Positions 45,857 through 54,300 of a stretch of 64,000 nt of DNA are shown one piece after another. How positions within the stretch are numbered: position 1 is the first letter of the stretch; each line of letters starts with the position of its first letter. The DNA comes from Nostoc sp. 'Lobaria pulmonaria (5183) cyanobiont'. Lineage in GTDB: Bacteria > Cyanobacteriota > Cyanobacteriia > Cyanobacteriales > Nostocaceae. Position numbers and translations under genes: made by a program. The notes under the pieces were generated by a model. That model searched no databases. It was not told the origin of the DNA and saw only the letters and a program-made list of their open reading frames with translations. The stretch lies in contig NZ_CP026693.1 of assembly GCF_002949795.1 (NCBI RefSeq), positions 57,771 to 121,770 of the forward strand, read 5' to 3'.

Positions 45857-46035
45857 TTATTCCCAATCCTCAATCACCAGTCCACTAACGCGACTAAATT
45901 CTCTGGTGTTGTGCGTGACTAATGTTAACACACAGCAATATCTGTTACATTTGTTGAGTGTAAACGTTCTCGAATTAAGAGCGACCTACCGTTGAGATAA
46001 CGAGCGCAAACATTGGTATCTAATAAATACCTCAC
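45857..46035 (-). pseudogene. Remnant of a VapC PIN-domain toxin with an internal deletion
   Basis: From a GTG at 46035 the minus strand reads VRYLLDTNVCARYLNGRSLL, with the PIN-domain start LLDTNV, and stops at 45925. Immediately after it reads LVTHNTREFSRVSGLVIEDW and stops at 45857, which is the standard VapC C-terminus with the catalytic D lost. The middle of the toxin is deleted. The remnant overlaps the antitoxin stop by three bases, the usual vapBC layout. It encodes no functional toxin. Confidence 0.7.
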
Positions 46036-46286
46036 AGAATTTCTTCCCTTGTCTCAAAATCACCTTCAGAGTCGATAACAATTGGATCGTCTTGACAGCT
46101 ATCATAAGTCTGCTCAAAAAAGTTGGGTGGCCATCCTAATTCTTCTGGTGTTTTTGTAGTTGTTGACGGTTTTAGTTGTTGATAAATCACCATTACTTCT
46201 ATTTCTTTGTCTGTTATTCCTAATGGGATATCAAGGTGTAAAATCCCATCAGACCCCACATGAGTATTTAGTTTGATACTTTGCAT
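46032..46286 (-). CDS. VapB-like antitoxin, orphaned by loss of VapC
   Basis: An 84-residue protein starting at the ATG at 46286 (a GTG at 46289 is also possible). The N-terminus (MQSIKLNTHVGSDGILHLDIPLGITDKEIEVMVIYQQL) is typical of a cyanobacterial VapB-type antitoxin family in which an AbrB-like barrel is followed by an acidic toxin-binding tail (ELGWPPNFFEQTYDS). It directly precedes the broken vapC on the same strand. With the toxin gone, the gene may still autoregulate or neutralise a related toxin elsewhere. Confidence 0.7.
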   Translation of the reverse strand: MQSIKLNTHVGSDGILHLDIPLGITDKEIEVMVIYQQLKPSTTTKTPEELGWPPNFFEQTYDSCQDDPIVIDSEGDFETREEIL

Positions 46287-46310
46287 CACTGTTTTCTCTC
46301 ACTTATTAAT

Positions 46311-47330
46311 TCATTTAAAATTGCCTGCCACTTCATTAATACCGTACTCTTTCTCAATCAAACCCAACAACTTCTCCTCCACCGCAGTCAAATACGGGCG
46401 CTTCAGTTCCCCCAGATGCTTCAGCACAGCATGGGCAGCTTCTTCCAAGTTCTCGTTTTCCCGTAATCTATGAATGCGATCGCTAATGTGCTGCATCTGC
46501 TGACATTCTGACTCCAGGTAATTAAGCGGCTTCAGATGGTTGATTCTTACGGTGTACTCCCCATCCCACATTGTGACTGTGCAACTGAACTCACCCACAT
46601 GGTTGACTATCCCCCAACATCCGCCTTTCCCTCGTAAATCAGGATTATCTTTGGCAATGATTTGGCAGACTTCCCCAACACGATAAGGATTTGGCGCTTT
46701 AGTACGTTCCATGATCCGTTGTACTACATCACCTACAACTCTAGCAGATGGTACTTTACCTCCAGCTTCTTCCACTGCCCGTTGCCATACTTCCCATTGC
46801 TGTTGAGGTTCCAGTTTTGTTATCGGTCTAACCTGGCGCTCACTCGTTGGCAAAATTTGTGTCCCAATGGGACACATTTCCTCATTTTCAGTTTGTGTCC
46901 CACTGGAATAAATTTCCGCATCGCTTGATTCAGTTTCAGTTTGTGTCCCATTGGGACACATTTTCATCAGATTATCAAACACAGCCGAAGCTTCGATTAA
47001 TCTATAAGGATGACGGCGCTGAAATCCAAACCTGTCCTTGCAATACTCCTCAAAAGTGCTATGGGTGGAACGGTAAAGACGGCGATCTCGCAACTCCATT
47101 AACGCTTTACCTGCCTCAAAAACCGCTCTCTCCACTTTGCGTTCCAAGTGCAGGCGATCGCGCTGTTCTTCTTCTGTCAACTCTGGAACTTCAACAGCAG
47201 TAACGGTGATTGTTGCTAAGGCTGGGTTTTCTTGCTGGGAAATATCCTCGTTTGCAGAGTCAGGTGGTGTTTTTGAATCATCAGAAGCGGCAGAGGTGGA
47301 TTTTTTACGCTTGAGGGGTGGGTTGTTCAT
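46311..47330 (-). CDS. Plasmid DNA-binding-type protein with repeated CPxGTQTE peptide
   Basis: A 339-residue protein. Residues about 55-120 (RDRLHLERKVERAVFEAGKA then LYRSTHSTFEEYCKDRFGFQRRHPYRLIEA) match a helical domain common in phage and plasmid DNA-binding proteins of cyanobacteria. A middle linker repeats MCPNGTQTE/SSGTQTEN/MCPIGTQ, encoded by copies of the inverted repeat at 46858-46960. The C-terminal half has a beta barrel-like segment (GKGGCWGIVNHVGEFSCTVTMWDGEY) and a helical tail. A role in replication control or regulation is plausible; the exact function is unknown. Confidence 0.65.
   Translation of the reverse strand: MNNPPLKRKKSTSAASDDSKTPPDSANEDISQQENPALATITVTAVEVPELTEEEQRDRLHLERKVERAVFEAGKALMELRDRRLYRSTHSTFEEYCKDRFGFQRRHPYRLIEASAVFDNLMKMCPNGTQTETESSDAEIYSSGTQTENEEMCPIGTQILPTSERQVRPITKLEPQQQWEVWQRAVEEAGGKVPSARVVGDVVQRIMERTKAPNPYRVGEVCQIIAKDNPDLRGKGGCWGIVNHVGEFSCTVTMWDGEYTVRINHLKPLNYLESECQQMQHISDRIHRLRENENLEEAAHAVLKHLGELKRPYLTAVEEKLLGLIEKEYGINEVAGNFK
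46858..46960. repeat. Two 9-1-9 inverted repeats inside a coding sequence
   Basis: TGTGTCCCA-N-TGGGACACA occurs at 46858-46876 and 46942-46960, with the half site TGTGTCCCA at 46894-46902. Each encodes the MCPxGTQ peptide. The repeats may be an operator-like site or an expanding coding repeat. Confidence 0.6.
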
Positions 47331-47460
47331 GCATCCACCTTTTTTGGTTCAGTGGTATTGGCTCAAAATCGATCACAGATAGATTTTCGGTGTGCTAACT
47401 TGCAGCGATCGCCTCTTTAGAAGAACTAAAGCTAGGGTCAGAGGATTAATAGGCTGGAGG

Positions 47461-47670
47461 TCAAACATTTTCAGACTCCAGTTCCGCCTGTACTAGCTCA
47501 TCAAAAGTACAGTTGTAGACTTGCATAAGTTTTTGGAGTCCCACAGGGGTCATCCGAGGAGCTGTTTTCAATTGATCCCAGTTCCGAACCGTAGAGACGG
47601 CTACGCCAAGCTCCACAGCTATTTCTTCTGCTCTTTTTCCTACCCTTAGCCTTAAATCTTTCATATTCAT
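47461..47670 (-). CDS. Small helix-turn-helix regulator, 69 residues
   Basis: The protein MNMKDLRLRVGKRAEEIAVELGVAVSTVRNWDQLKTAPRM has a clear helix-turn-helix of the XRE type (AEEIAVELGVAVSTVRNWDQ, about residues 13-32), then a short helical end. It is divergent from the duplicated gene A at 47822, with an operator-like palindrome in the shared region (47704-47735). It likely represses itself and perhaps gene A. The adjacent 47331-47460 spacer holds nothing else of note. Confidence 0.75.
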   Translation of the reverse strand: MNMKDLRLRVGKRAEEIAVELGVAVSTVRNWDQLKTAPRMTPVGLQKLMQVYNCTFDELVQAELESENV

Positions 47671-47703
47671 ACCAATAGATTACACCATTAACATAGCACA
47701 AGT

Positions 47704-47748
47704 AACTGGTACTAAGCACTTGACAAGTACCAGTTAATTAGTAATAAT
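47704..47748 (+). promoter_or_regulatory. Sigma-70-type promoter overlapped by a 10-bp inverted-repeat operator
   Basis: AACTGGTACT (47704-47713) and AGTACCAGTT (47726-47735) form perfect 10-bp arms. TTGACA lies between them at 47720-47725 and TAATAA 16 bases later at 47742. The promoter points toward the duplicated gene A at 47822, and repressor binding by the neighbouring HTH protein would block it. Confidence 0.55.
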
Positions 47749-47755
47749 TAAATAT

Positions 47756-47795
47756 AGAGAAAGCGCCCGGACTGGTAATCTAGAGCGCTTTCTCT
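47756..47795. other. Hairpin in the leader of gene A
   Basis: AGAGAAAGCGC (47756-47766) against GCGCTTTCTCT (47785-47795), perfect 11-bp arms around an 18-base loop. It begins just past the predicted promoter and could be an attenuator. A weaker hairpin with a similar look precedes copy 2 of gene A near 62080-62110. Confidence 0.5.
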
Positions 47796-47821
47796 GTCCC
47801 TAATAATAAGGAAACTTTATT

Positions 47822-48772
47822 ATGACCCATGTAAGGTATACACAGCAAGCCCTCTCTCCCTATAAACTCCCCCGTCTCAAAAGAATCGCTGCCGAACGTG
47901 GCGTAACACCCACTGGGGACAAAAGAGCGGCCCAAACCTGGGTAAACGCAATCATCACCCATCAATCCACCCAGCTTCAGAAAGTTGACAACCAAGCCCT
48001 CGCCCAAGCCGAACTCGACAACTACATCGCTCACCAAGCCCAAGCTGTAGCTCCCGAACCCCTTACAATAGTCGAAATCTCGTTTGACCATCACGAATAT
48101 TACGCTGATGACAAACTGGTAGCCAGCATCAGCCATGACGACAACCACCTAACCCAACGCTGGCTAGTAATGGTCAACGATAAAGAAGTATTTCGTGCCA
48201 ACACTCTAATGCGTTGCGATCGCTTCATCTGCACTCACTACAAAGACGGTTCATTACCTGTGCAAGAAGAAGCAGAGGTGCAGGGGAGCAGGGGTGCAGA
48301 GGGGAAAAACTTACAACAACTTTCTCCTCTGCCCCTCTGCGCCTCTGCCCCCATGCTTTCCTCTCCGACTGAAAACCAAATCATGGCGCATATCTTCAAC
48401 GAGTGCCAGAACTACAACAATTCGCAATTACCAATTCGCAATTCGCAATTACACGCCATGCCTAAAAACAGGAAGTTTTGCACCTGTAATGATTCAATTA
48501 CTAATTACGTTCACAATTGCGAATTGCAAACTGCGAATTGCGAATTGCTTAGTGACTGGTGGGTGAAGAGGCGTTATTCACGTCAACAGCAGTATTCTAA
48601 CTCGGTCTATGATGCAGTGCGATCGCTGTCGATGGTGGATGTGTCTACTGATAGTAAATCCATTTTTGATGAATATATTTTAGACCAACCGTTAGAGCAG
48701 CTAACTGGCAATAAATTACAACGGCTGCTGGACCCGGATTTCTCACAAGCAATAAAAAAATGTCTTACATGA
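47822..48772 (+). CDS. Gene A, copy 1: duplicated plasmid protein, 3' end displaced by IS1380
   Basis: The open frame is 316 residues; its last 15 codons are IS sequence. The true end of the gene lies after the IS: at 50593-50622 the sequence resumes in frame as LERAELVTA and stops, matching copy 2. Residues 1-45 (LPRLKRIAAERGVTPTGDKR) resemble a SAP-type DNA-binding helix pair. The middle (VEISFDHHEYYADDKLVASISHDD) is a beta-rich unknown domain. Two repeat insertions in the middle (48272-48366 and 48419-48549) remain in frame but replace about 26 residues of copy 2. Function unknown; likely damaged. Confidence 0.7.
   Translation: MTHVRYTQQALSPYKLPRLKRIAAERGVTPTGDKRAAQTWVNAIITHQSTQLQKVDNQALAQAELDNYIAHQAQAVAPEPLTIVEISFDHHEYYADDKLVASISHDDNHLTQRWLVMVNDKEVFRANTLMRCDRFICTHYKDGSLPVQEEAEVQGSRGAEGKNLQQLSPLPLCASAPMLSSPTENQIMAHIFNECQNYNNSQLPIRNSQLHAMPKNRKFCTCNDSITNYVHNCELQTANCELLSDWWVKRRYSRQQQYSNSVYDAVRSLSMVDVSTDSKSIFDEYILDQPLEQLTGNKLQRLLDPDFSQAIKKCLT
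48272..48366. repeat. G/C-rich hairpin repeat inserted in gene A copy 1
   Basis: A stretch of GCAGAGGTGCAGGGGAGC-type text followed by its complement-like CTCCTCTGCCCCTCTGCGCC. Absent from copy 2 at the same point, and the reading frame is kept. Confidence 0.6.
48419..48549. repeat. AATTCGCAATT hairpin repeat inserted in gene A copy 1
   Basis: Several copies of AATTCGCAATT on the left and of its complement AATTGCGAATT on the right form a large hairpin. It replaces a 26-residue segment present in copy 2 and stays in frame. Confidence 0.6.
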
Positions 48773-48793
48773 GGTCATGTAAGACATTTTTTT
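48754..48793. terminator. Bidirectional terminator near the IS left end
   Basis: A perfect 18-bp stem, AAAAAAATGTCTTACATG against its complement, with a 4-base loop and A/T runs on both sides. It would insulate the IS transposase from outside transcription. Confidence 0.75.
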
Positions 48794-48998
48794 GATACAT
48801 TATCAATTCAAATTTAGGTAGGGAGAGAAAATTAGTATAAAACCATAGCTATAGGGATAAAATAGTTACCATGTCATTCTTGGTAATGAAAGCAAAATGC
48901 TCGGTTTATAAAATTAAGCATTTCAAAAGTAGACTTGGATCAAACCAAGCCCAAAGCATCATTAATTACAGATGAGTGGAAATGCATCAAAACTAATA

Positions 48999-50507
48999 TT
49001 AAGCGGTATTCGGGAGCATTTTTAAGCATCTGTAAGCAGCAGCCCAAATATGTTTGGAAGGACTTGAGCTACTAATTGCAATTAAAATTCGCCGTGCGCT
49101 TACAGTAATTAATGCGCCTAATTTCAGTAATTTAGTCCGAATAGTTCCGACTTGGGCGTTTTGTAGTTCTGTCTTCGCCAAACATTTTGACCGCAAGGCA
49201 TTCATCAAAACGTAAGCTATAGAAGAAAACCACAATCGTAACTGATTGCCCGCAAATGTGTGTGTACTGGTTCTATCGCTAAAAAGTTCCAGTTGCTGTT
49301 CCTTAAAGCGGTTTTCCATCTCACCTCTAGGACAATACTTCTGGGTATAAAGTTCACCTGGAGCCATCTTATTTGTAGTAATTGATGTAACAACAAAACG
49401 GATATTGGTTCCCTTGACTCCATACTCAACTTTACAGACAACACGGCGACTACGACTCCAAGATTCACGGGTTTTATAGTCTAAAGACTTATACCAAATT
49501 GAGTTATTAATCAGGTCAGAAGCAACTTCAGAAAGTTGGTACTCTGGCTTAAATACAGTTTCTAAAAATGAAACTACTGTTGATAATTTCTGCTCATACT
49601 CAAGCGAGGCTCTATTTTGAGTAGTGGTAGTCATCTGAATTAAACGACTATTTTGCGCCAATCCAAAAACGTAGTCAACCCCAGTCTGTGACTCACACCA
49701 TGTCATGATATCGTCTCTGGAATAGGCACTATCTCCTCGTACTAAAATTTCGACATTCTGCCATTGTTGACGTATTTGTTTAATGACTCTCTGCAATTCT
49801 GATAACGCCCCAAATGCTGGGTCTACATTAGAAGGACGTAGTTTGGCTGCCAATAAATGTTTACCACAAAAAATATAAAGTGGAGCGTAGCAGTATCCTG
49901 CGTAATAAGTATTGAAGAAAACTTGCTCCTGATTCCCATGTACTAAATCATCAGTTACATCCAAGTCTAAAATAATTTTTTGTGGTTCTTTAGAGTAAGA
50001 TTCTAGAAATATATTCACAAATAAACTTTCAATTCCTGATGAACAATGCCCGATTTTATGGTAACGACTGTCTGCTCCTTGTTCTACATCTTCAGGACAA
50101 TGTTCCAGCCTATTTAATGTGCTTTTACCTGCTAATATAACTGGTTTATTTTCTCTGCCGATTCTTTTTTGTAATGCTATTGCAAACATTGGATCGTGGC
50201 GTAGTTCTTCATGGTCGTTCAAATCTTCATATCCCATGACTAACCCGTATATCCGTTGTGCAATTAAGCTTTCTATTGGATGCAACATTCGGTTGATTTG
50301 ACGGTAATCTTGGAAACATAGGGCTAATCGTGATGTTATCTGCAATTTTCGGTCTAGTTCCGCAATTAAGCCTAACCCAGCATCGGATGTTACCTCTCCC
50401 CCAGTGAAATTTACTACGATTGGGGGTGATTTTGGCTGTTCAAATTTGAACTGTTTTGGTATCGATGCCTGCGGCGGGCTTTGCCTACGCGTTGCTGGTT
50501 GAATCAT
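48999..50507 (-). CDS. IS1380-family transposase
   Basis: A 502-residue DDE transposase with family motifs: PIVVNFTGGEVTSDAGLGLI at the N-terminus, KIILDLDVTDDLVHGNQEQ (first D, near residue 180), EILVRGDSAYSRDDIMTW (second D) and CPRGEMENRFKEQQLELFSDRTSTHTF (the E region). It is complete, lies inside perfect terminal repeats and is probably functional. The N-terminal PATRRQSPPQASIPKQF part is variable in this family. Confidence 0.9.
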   Translation of the reverse strand: MIQPATRRQSPPQASIPKQFKFEQPKSPPIVVNFTGGEVTSDAGLGLIAELDRKLQITSRLALCFQDYRQINRMLHPIESLIAQRIYGLVMGYEDLNDHEELRHDPMFAIALQKRIGRENKPVILAGKSTLNRLEHCPEDVEQGADSRYHKIGHCSSGIESLFVNIFLESYSKEPQKIILDLDVTDDLVHGNQEQVFFNTYYAGYCYAPLYIFCGKHLLAAKLRPSNVDPAFGALSELQRVIKQIRQQWQNVEILVRGDSAYSRDDIMTWCESQTGVDYVFGLAQNSRLIQMTTTTQNRASLEYEQKLSTVVSFLETVFKPEYQLSEVASDLINNSIWYKSLDYKTRESWSRSRRVVCKVEYGVKGTNIRFVVTSITTNKMAPGELYTQKYCPRGEMENRFKEQQLELFSDRTSTHTFAGNQLRLWFSSIAYVLMNALRSKCLAKTELQNAQVGTIRTKLLKLGALITVSARRILIAISSSSPSKHIWAAAYRCLKMLPNTA

Positions 50508-50622
50508 CGTTTGAAACTACTGAAATGCCTGCCATATATACATTTTAGCAGTTTTTATCCCCATTTTTTTACGAGTTGGTGAGAAATCCGGGCTGGAGAG
50601 AGCGGAGTTAGTCACAGCGTAA

Positions 50623-50800
50623 TTCAGTAGTCAGAATCCAGGAGTCAGGAGTCAGTAAAGAAACAAAGAGCAGGGTGCAGAAGTTAATAAAATCTGCCTT
50701 CCTTTCTCCTCTTTTTCCCACCTCTTCCCGAAATTCTGATTTCTGTTAGCGGTAGCGGGGCGTTTAGCCCATTCTGGCTCCTGAATTCTTCTCTCATTTT
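50623..50800. repeat. GAATTCAGGAGTCAG-family repeat in the spacer after gene A
   Basis: Text such as CAGGAGTCAGGAGTCAG and TCTGGCTCCTGAATTC matches the arms of the repeat block at 19205-19375. The spacer between gene A and gene B of copy 2 lacks it and carries a different polypurine/polypyrimidine hairpin near 62970-63040. Confidence 0.55.
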
Positions 50801-50820
50801 CCCTTCATTCACCAATCAAT

Positions 50821-51147
50821 ATGCAACCCACGATCTCAATCCCCCAACACTGGGCATACCCTCGCTTTGCTTTGGATCAGCGTACACAAGACGGTATCAT
50901 TTTGGGATTTTATTACTACCCGAATGGTACTTAACTGGCTGAACAATTCGGTGGTGGCTGGCGCTATGCGCTGATACCTAATAAAAACTCTGATGAATTG
51001 TTCCACTTTCAAGAGTCTCAAATCCAACCACTTACACCGGAAGAATTATTCTCAGAAATAACCGCAGAGATTGAGCTTTATCAACAACAGATAGCAACTC
51101 TGCAACAACAATTAGCCGTTGTAACTGGAGGTAGAGCAGATGAATAA
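50821..51147 (+). pseudogene. Gene B, copy 1, inactivated by a nonsense codon
   Basis: The translation is MQPTISIPQHWAYPRFALDQ... up to YYYPNGT, then TAA at 50932-50934, then LAEQFGGGWRYALIPNKNSD in the same frame to the end. Copy 2 (63075-63401) has GAA at the corresponding codon, so a single G-to-T change stopped the gene. The rest of the protein is well conserved between the copies, which implies recent loss. Confidence 0.8.
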
Positions 51148-51152
51148 AACTG

Positions 51153-51347
51153 GTGATAAGTAAGTACATAGAACGGACAGCCGCTAAATTACTGCGTTCA
51201 CTACACGGTTGTGGTGGTTCAGTTCCTCTGCACTGGATTCAATTTTCGCAAACAATCATTCAGTATTTGTTTGATAAGAAATTAGTGCAAAGCAAGAATA
51301 CTGGATATAGTTTCCTACTGTCACTTGTAGAGAGAGTTAAGGTATAG
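51153..51347 (+). CDS. Gene C, copy 1, possibly degraded at its start
   Basis: The 64-residue frame begins at a GTG; the equivalent ATG of copy 2 corresponds to a frame here that stops after seven codons (MNKTGDK). From TAAKLLRSLHGCGGSVPLHW onward it aligns with copy 2 (63394-63597). The protein has a conserved GCGGxxPLHxxQF segment. Its 3' end overlaps the convergent caspase gene by 11 bases. Function unknown. Confidence 0.5.
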   Translation: MISKYIERTAAKLLRSLHGCGGSVPLHWIQFSQTIIQYLFDKKLVQSKNTGYSFLLSLVERVKV

Positions 51348-54300
51348 GCACAAAGTCATAGCCAGATTTAGAGCGAGATTTGGTATTAGGTTTTATCTCG
51401 ACAAGTTGGATTCCCTGATTGCGATCGCCCTTTGCATCAAACTTAACCTCGCCTGTTGCACCCATAGCTGTAAAATCTGGTGAACCAAGAATTTGAGCTA
51501 ATCCTTCACGAGTGGGAGGTGTAGAGGTCTTTTTCAGCCCTTCAATTAGAGCTACGGTAGCATTATAAGACATGGCAGTTCGCCAATTAACATCGGCTTT
51601 CCAAAGCTTTCTTGAATCTTGTGGAAAATTGTAATTGTTATGAGGGACTAAAATATGCCAGGGAACTGCAATAACCATCCCAACTGCATAATCTTTACCT
51701 TCTTCCAAAACTTTAGGTGTATAAACATCCTCTCCACCCAAAAGGGGAAGTTGCTTCTTATTAGCTTTATTAGCTTTCACTACTTGAAGGGTATCATCTA
51801 GTTTTCCAGTGTTGGGTAATAATACTAAAACTTCAGCACCAGTATTAATAGACTCTTCTATACTTTTATTCGCCTTAAAATTGGGAGCAGATAAGTCAAA
51901 TACGCTTGATACCTGTCCTCCTTCTTTACTAAGGAACTTCTCAAACTCTGACTTGAGAGATTCGCTAGAGGCACTTTTAGAGTTATATAAAACCGCAGCA
52001 TTCTTCTTCCCTAACTTTGATCGCATATAGCCTACTAATGACTTTGCTACTTTGGAATCATTGGGGGCGGTGCAAAAGATGTAGTTACTGGAACCTGTTA
52101 ACTTAGTGGAGGCACTGATAGGGGAAATTGCTACCAGTTTTCCGGCGTGATAAATTTTCTCTGCCTCTAAGGTAACATCCCTGGAGAAATGTTCTACAAC
52201 TCCTAGCACATCAGAATTTTTTACCAATTTTTTGGCAATATCCTTGTCGTCATTATCATCAGCGATTAACACTTTTAACAGGATGCCATTAATGCCTCCT
52301 TTTTTATTAATTTCATCTTGAGCTTGAGCAACTCCCCGTAACATCTCTAAAGCACTATTGATATCGCTACTAACAGGAACAGATGTGGCGATCATGTAGG
52401 ACTTATGATTACCAATCATGGCATTGTTCAAGTAAATTAAGGCTTCTGGATCGTTGGATTGTTTGTCCCGGTATTCTTTTAAGTACTTTACAGCTTTATC
52501 AAAATTATTAGTAGCGCTCGCCTGCACTCCAGCCTGTTTTAACCAAGTTAATTGGTCAGGGGTTGTGAGGATTTTTTCACCACTGCTGATTTCCCTATCC
52601 CGTTCAAATTGAGGTGTACTTGATGGAGTAGATATAGGTGAAACATTGACTACTAGGTTTTGGTTATTAGAGCTTTTCTGAATGCTTGAAAAAATCCCAA
52701 AAAATAGTGTTACTGGAAGAATAAGTGAAGATCCTCGTAAAATACGCGATTTAGTCAGATCAGAGCGTTTTTTGTCAATACTTTTGTTTACAAACTCGTT
52801 TTCTAATTGGTTGAGCCAGTTATCATCTGATTTGACTACTTGTTCTAGCGAATCAAGGTGTCGATTACGAGACCAAAGAAAACTTGGCTCCTTGTTGTTG
52901 TCTTGCCAAGACACAGCTTCTGGTGTCAACCATCTTAATAAAATTAAATGTTCTTTTTGGTTTTGTGTCCATATCCTTAGCCTGTCCCATGCCTGCACTA
53001 AGTCACAGTTTGGTTCGACATAAATTTTCTCGCCTTGTGATGTTCTCAAAAGCAAGTCTGCGCTTATAAATGCCTCGACTACCTGATTCACCCGCTCATT
53101 TTCTTCTGGCTTTGGATAAACCAATTCCGACTTTAGTACACGTCGCCGAGCCAACTCAACCCCATCTACTACTACCATCCGTAGCATCACATTGCGGATA
53201 GTTTTCTCCCTCAAACTTTGTAAATCCCGATCTAATTGCTCTGAATTAATAAAATTTTTATATTCTTGTTCCGCTTTACTAGAAATAGCTGCTTTTCTAG
53301 TAATAGAAAGAGATTCTATATCTTCAGATAGTTCTTCATCTTTCTGAATTTGTCTTTTTTTCAGGCTTTCCTTGACAAACTCATCTTCTAATTTGTTGAG
53401 CCAATTGTCATTAGAATTAGATACCTTTTCTAGTAACACAAGGCGATGGTCTTTATCCCAGAGATACTTTTGCTCCTTCTCATTCTCCTGCCAATCCTCA
53501 GTATCGTGTTTCAATCGCCGTCGCAGACTTAAAGGCACATTTTCATCTGCATCTTTTTTCCATGTTATCAACCTGCCCCATTTTAGCACTACAACGTCGT
53601 GTACAGGCTCAACTATATTTTGTTCTTGTACAAGGAGGCGTGCTTTTACAAATGCCTCAATTACTTCATTTACCCGCTTATTTTCTTCTGGATGTGAATA
53701 CTCCAACTCAGACCTCAATACAGGTCGGCGAGCCAACTGACTGTCCACCGCCACCATACGTAGCATTACATTTTGAATAGTTTTATCCCATTTCTGGTAA
53801 GACTCCTTATGTTGCTCATATAGCTTGCGGAACTCCTCGTAGTTCTGGCAAGACTTTTCAAATTTATGGAAGGAATTCTCTAAGTCCAGATATTGAGAAA
53901 GCAACGGTGAAATCAGAATTAAATAATGGAATTTCCCTGCTAAATGAGGTAAAAGACACGTTACACTAAGTTTCTGTTGTGAGATCAGTGAAGTTTCATC
54001 AGTTATCGGAATCGTCGCAGAGGTTGATAATTCTTCTCTATCTACGCTTAATGATTTGATTTCTTTAACTTCCCCTATTGCTTGTTCTTCTTGCCATTCT
54101 CCCAAAAAATAAAAAGTTATTATTCTTTGAGAATCTTTGACTAAATTTTGCTCATTTGATAGAGTCGTATCAGTGGTTGGTAGTTCTTCCAAATCGTTCC
54201 GAAATTTGACTACCTTACCTTCCACTATTGCTTGAGCTTCTTGCCATTCTGCTAAAAGGTAAAAACCTGCAAATATTTTTTGTAAGTGTTCGCATTGTTC

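Larger units (their letters stand above)
48733..50592. mobile_element. IS1380-family insertion sequence with 14-bp terminal repeats and 5-bp target duplication
   Basis: CCCGGATTTCTCAC at 48733-48746 is perfectly inverted at 50579-50592. CTGGA flanks both ends (48728-48732 and 50593-50597), a 5-bp target duplication. The 1860-bp element holds one transposase gene and a terminator hairpin. Joining the flanks restores the end of gene A, so the insertion is recent. Confidence 0.92.

Noticed and set aside
47780..48148. Minus-strand frame of 122 residues opposite gene A, repeated at 62178-62462
   Set aside because: It recurs only because gene A is duplicated; the plus-strand protein has a proper start site and homologous copy.
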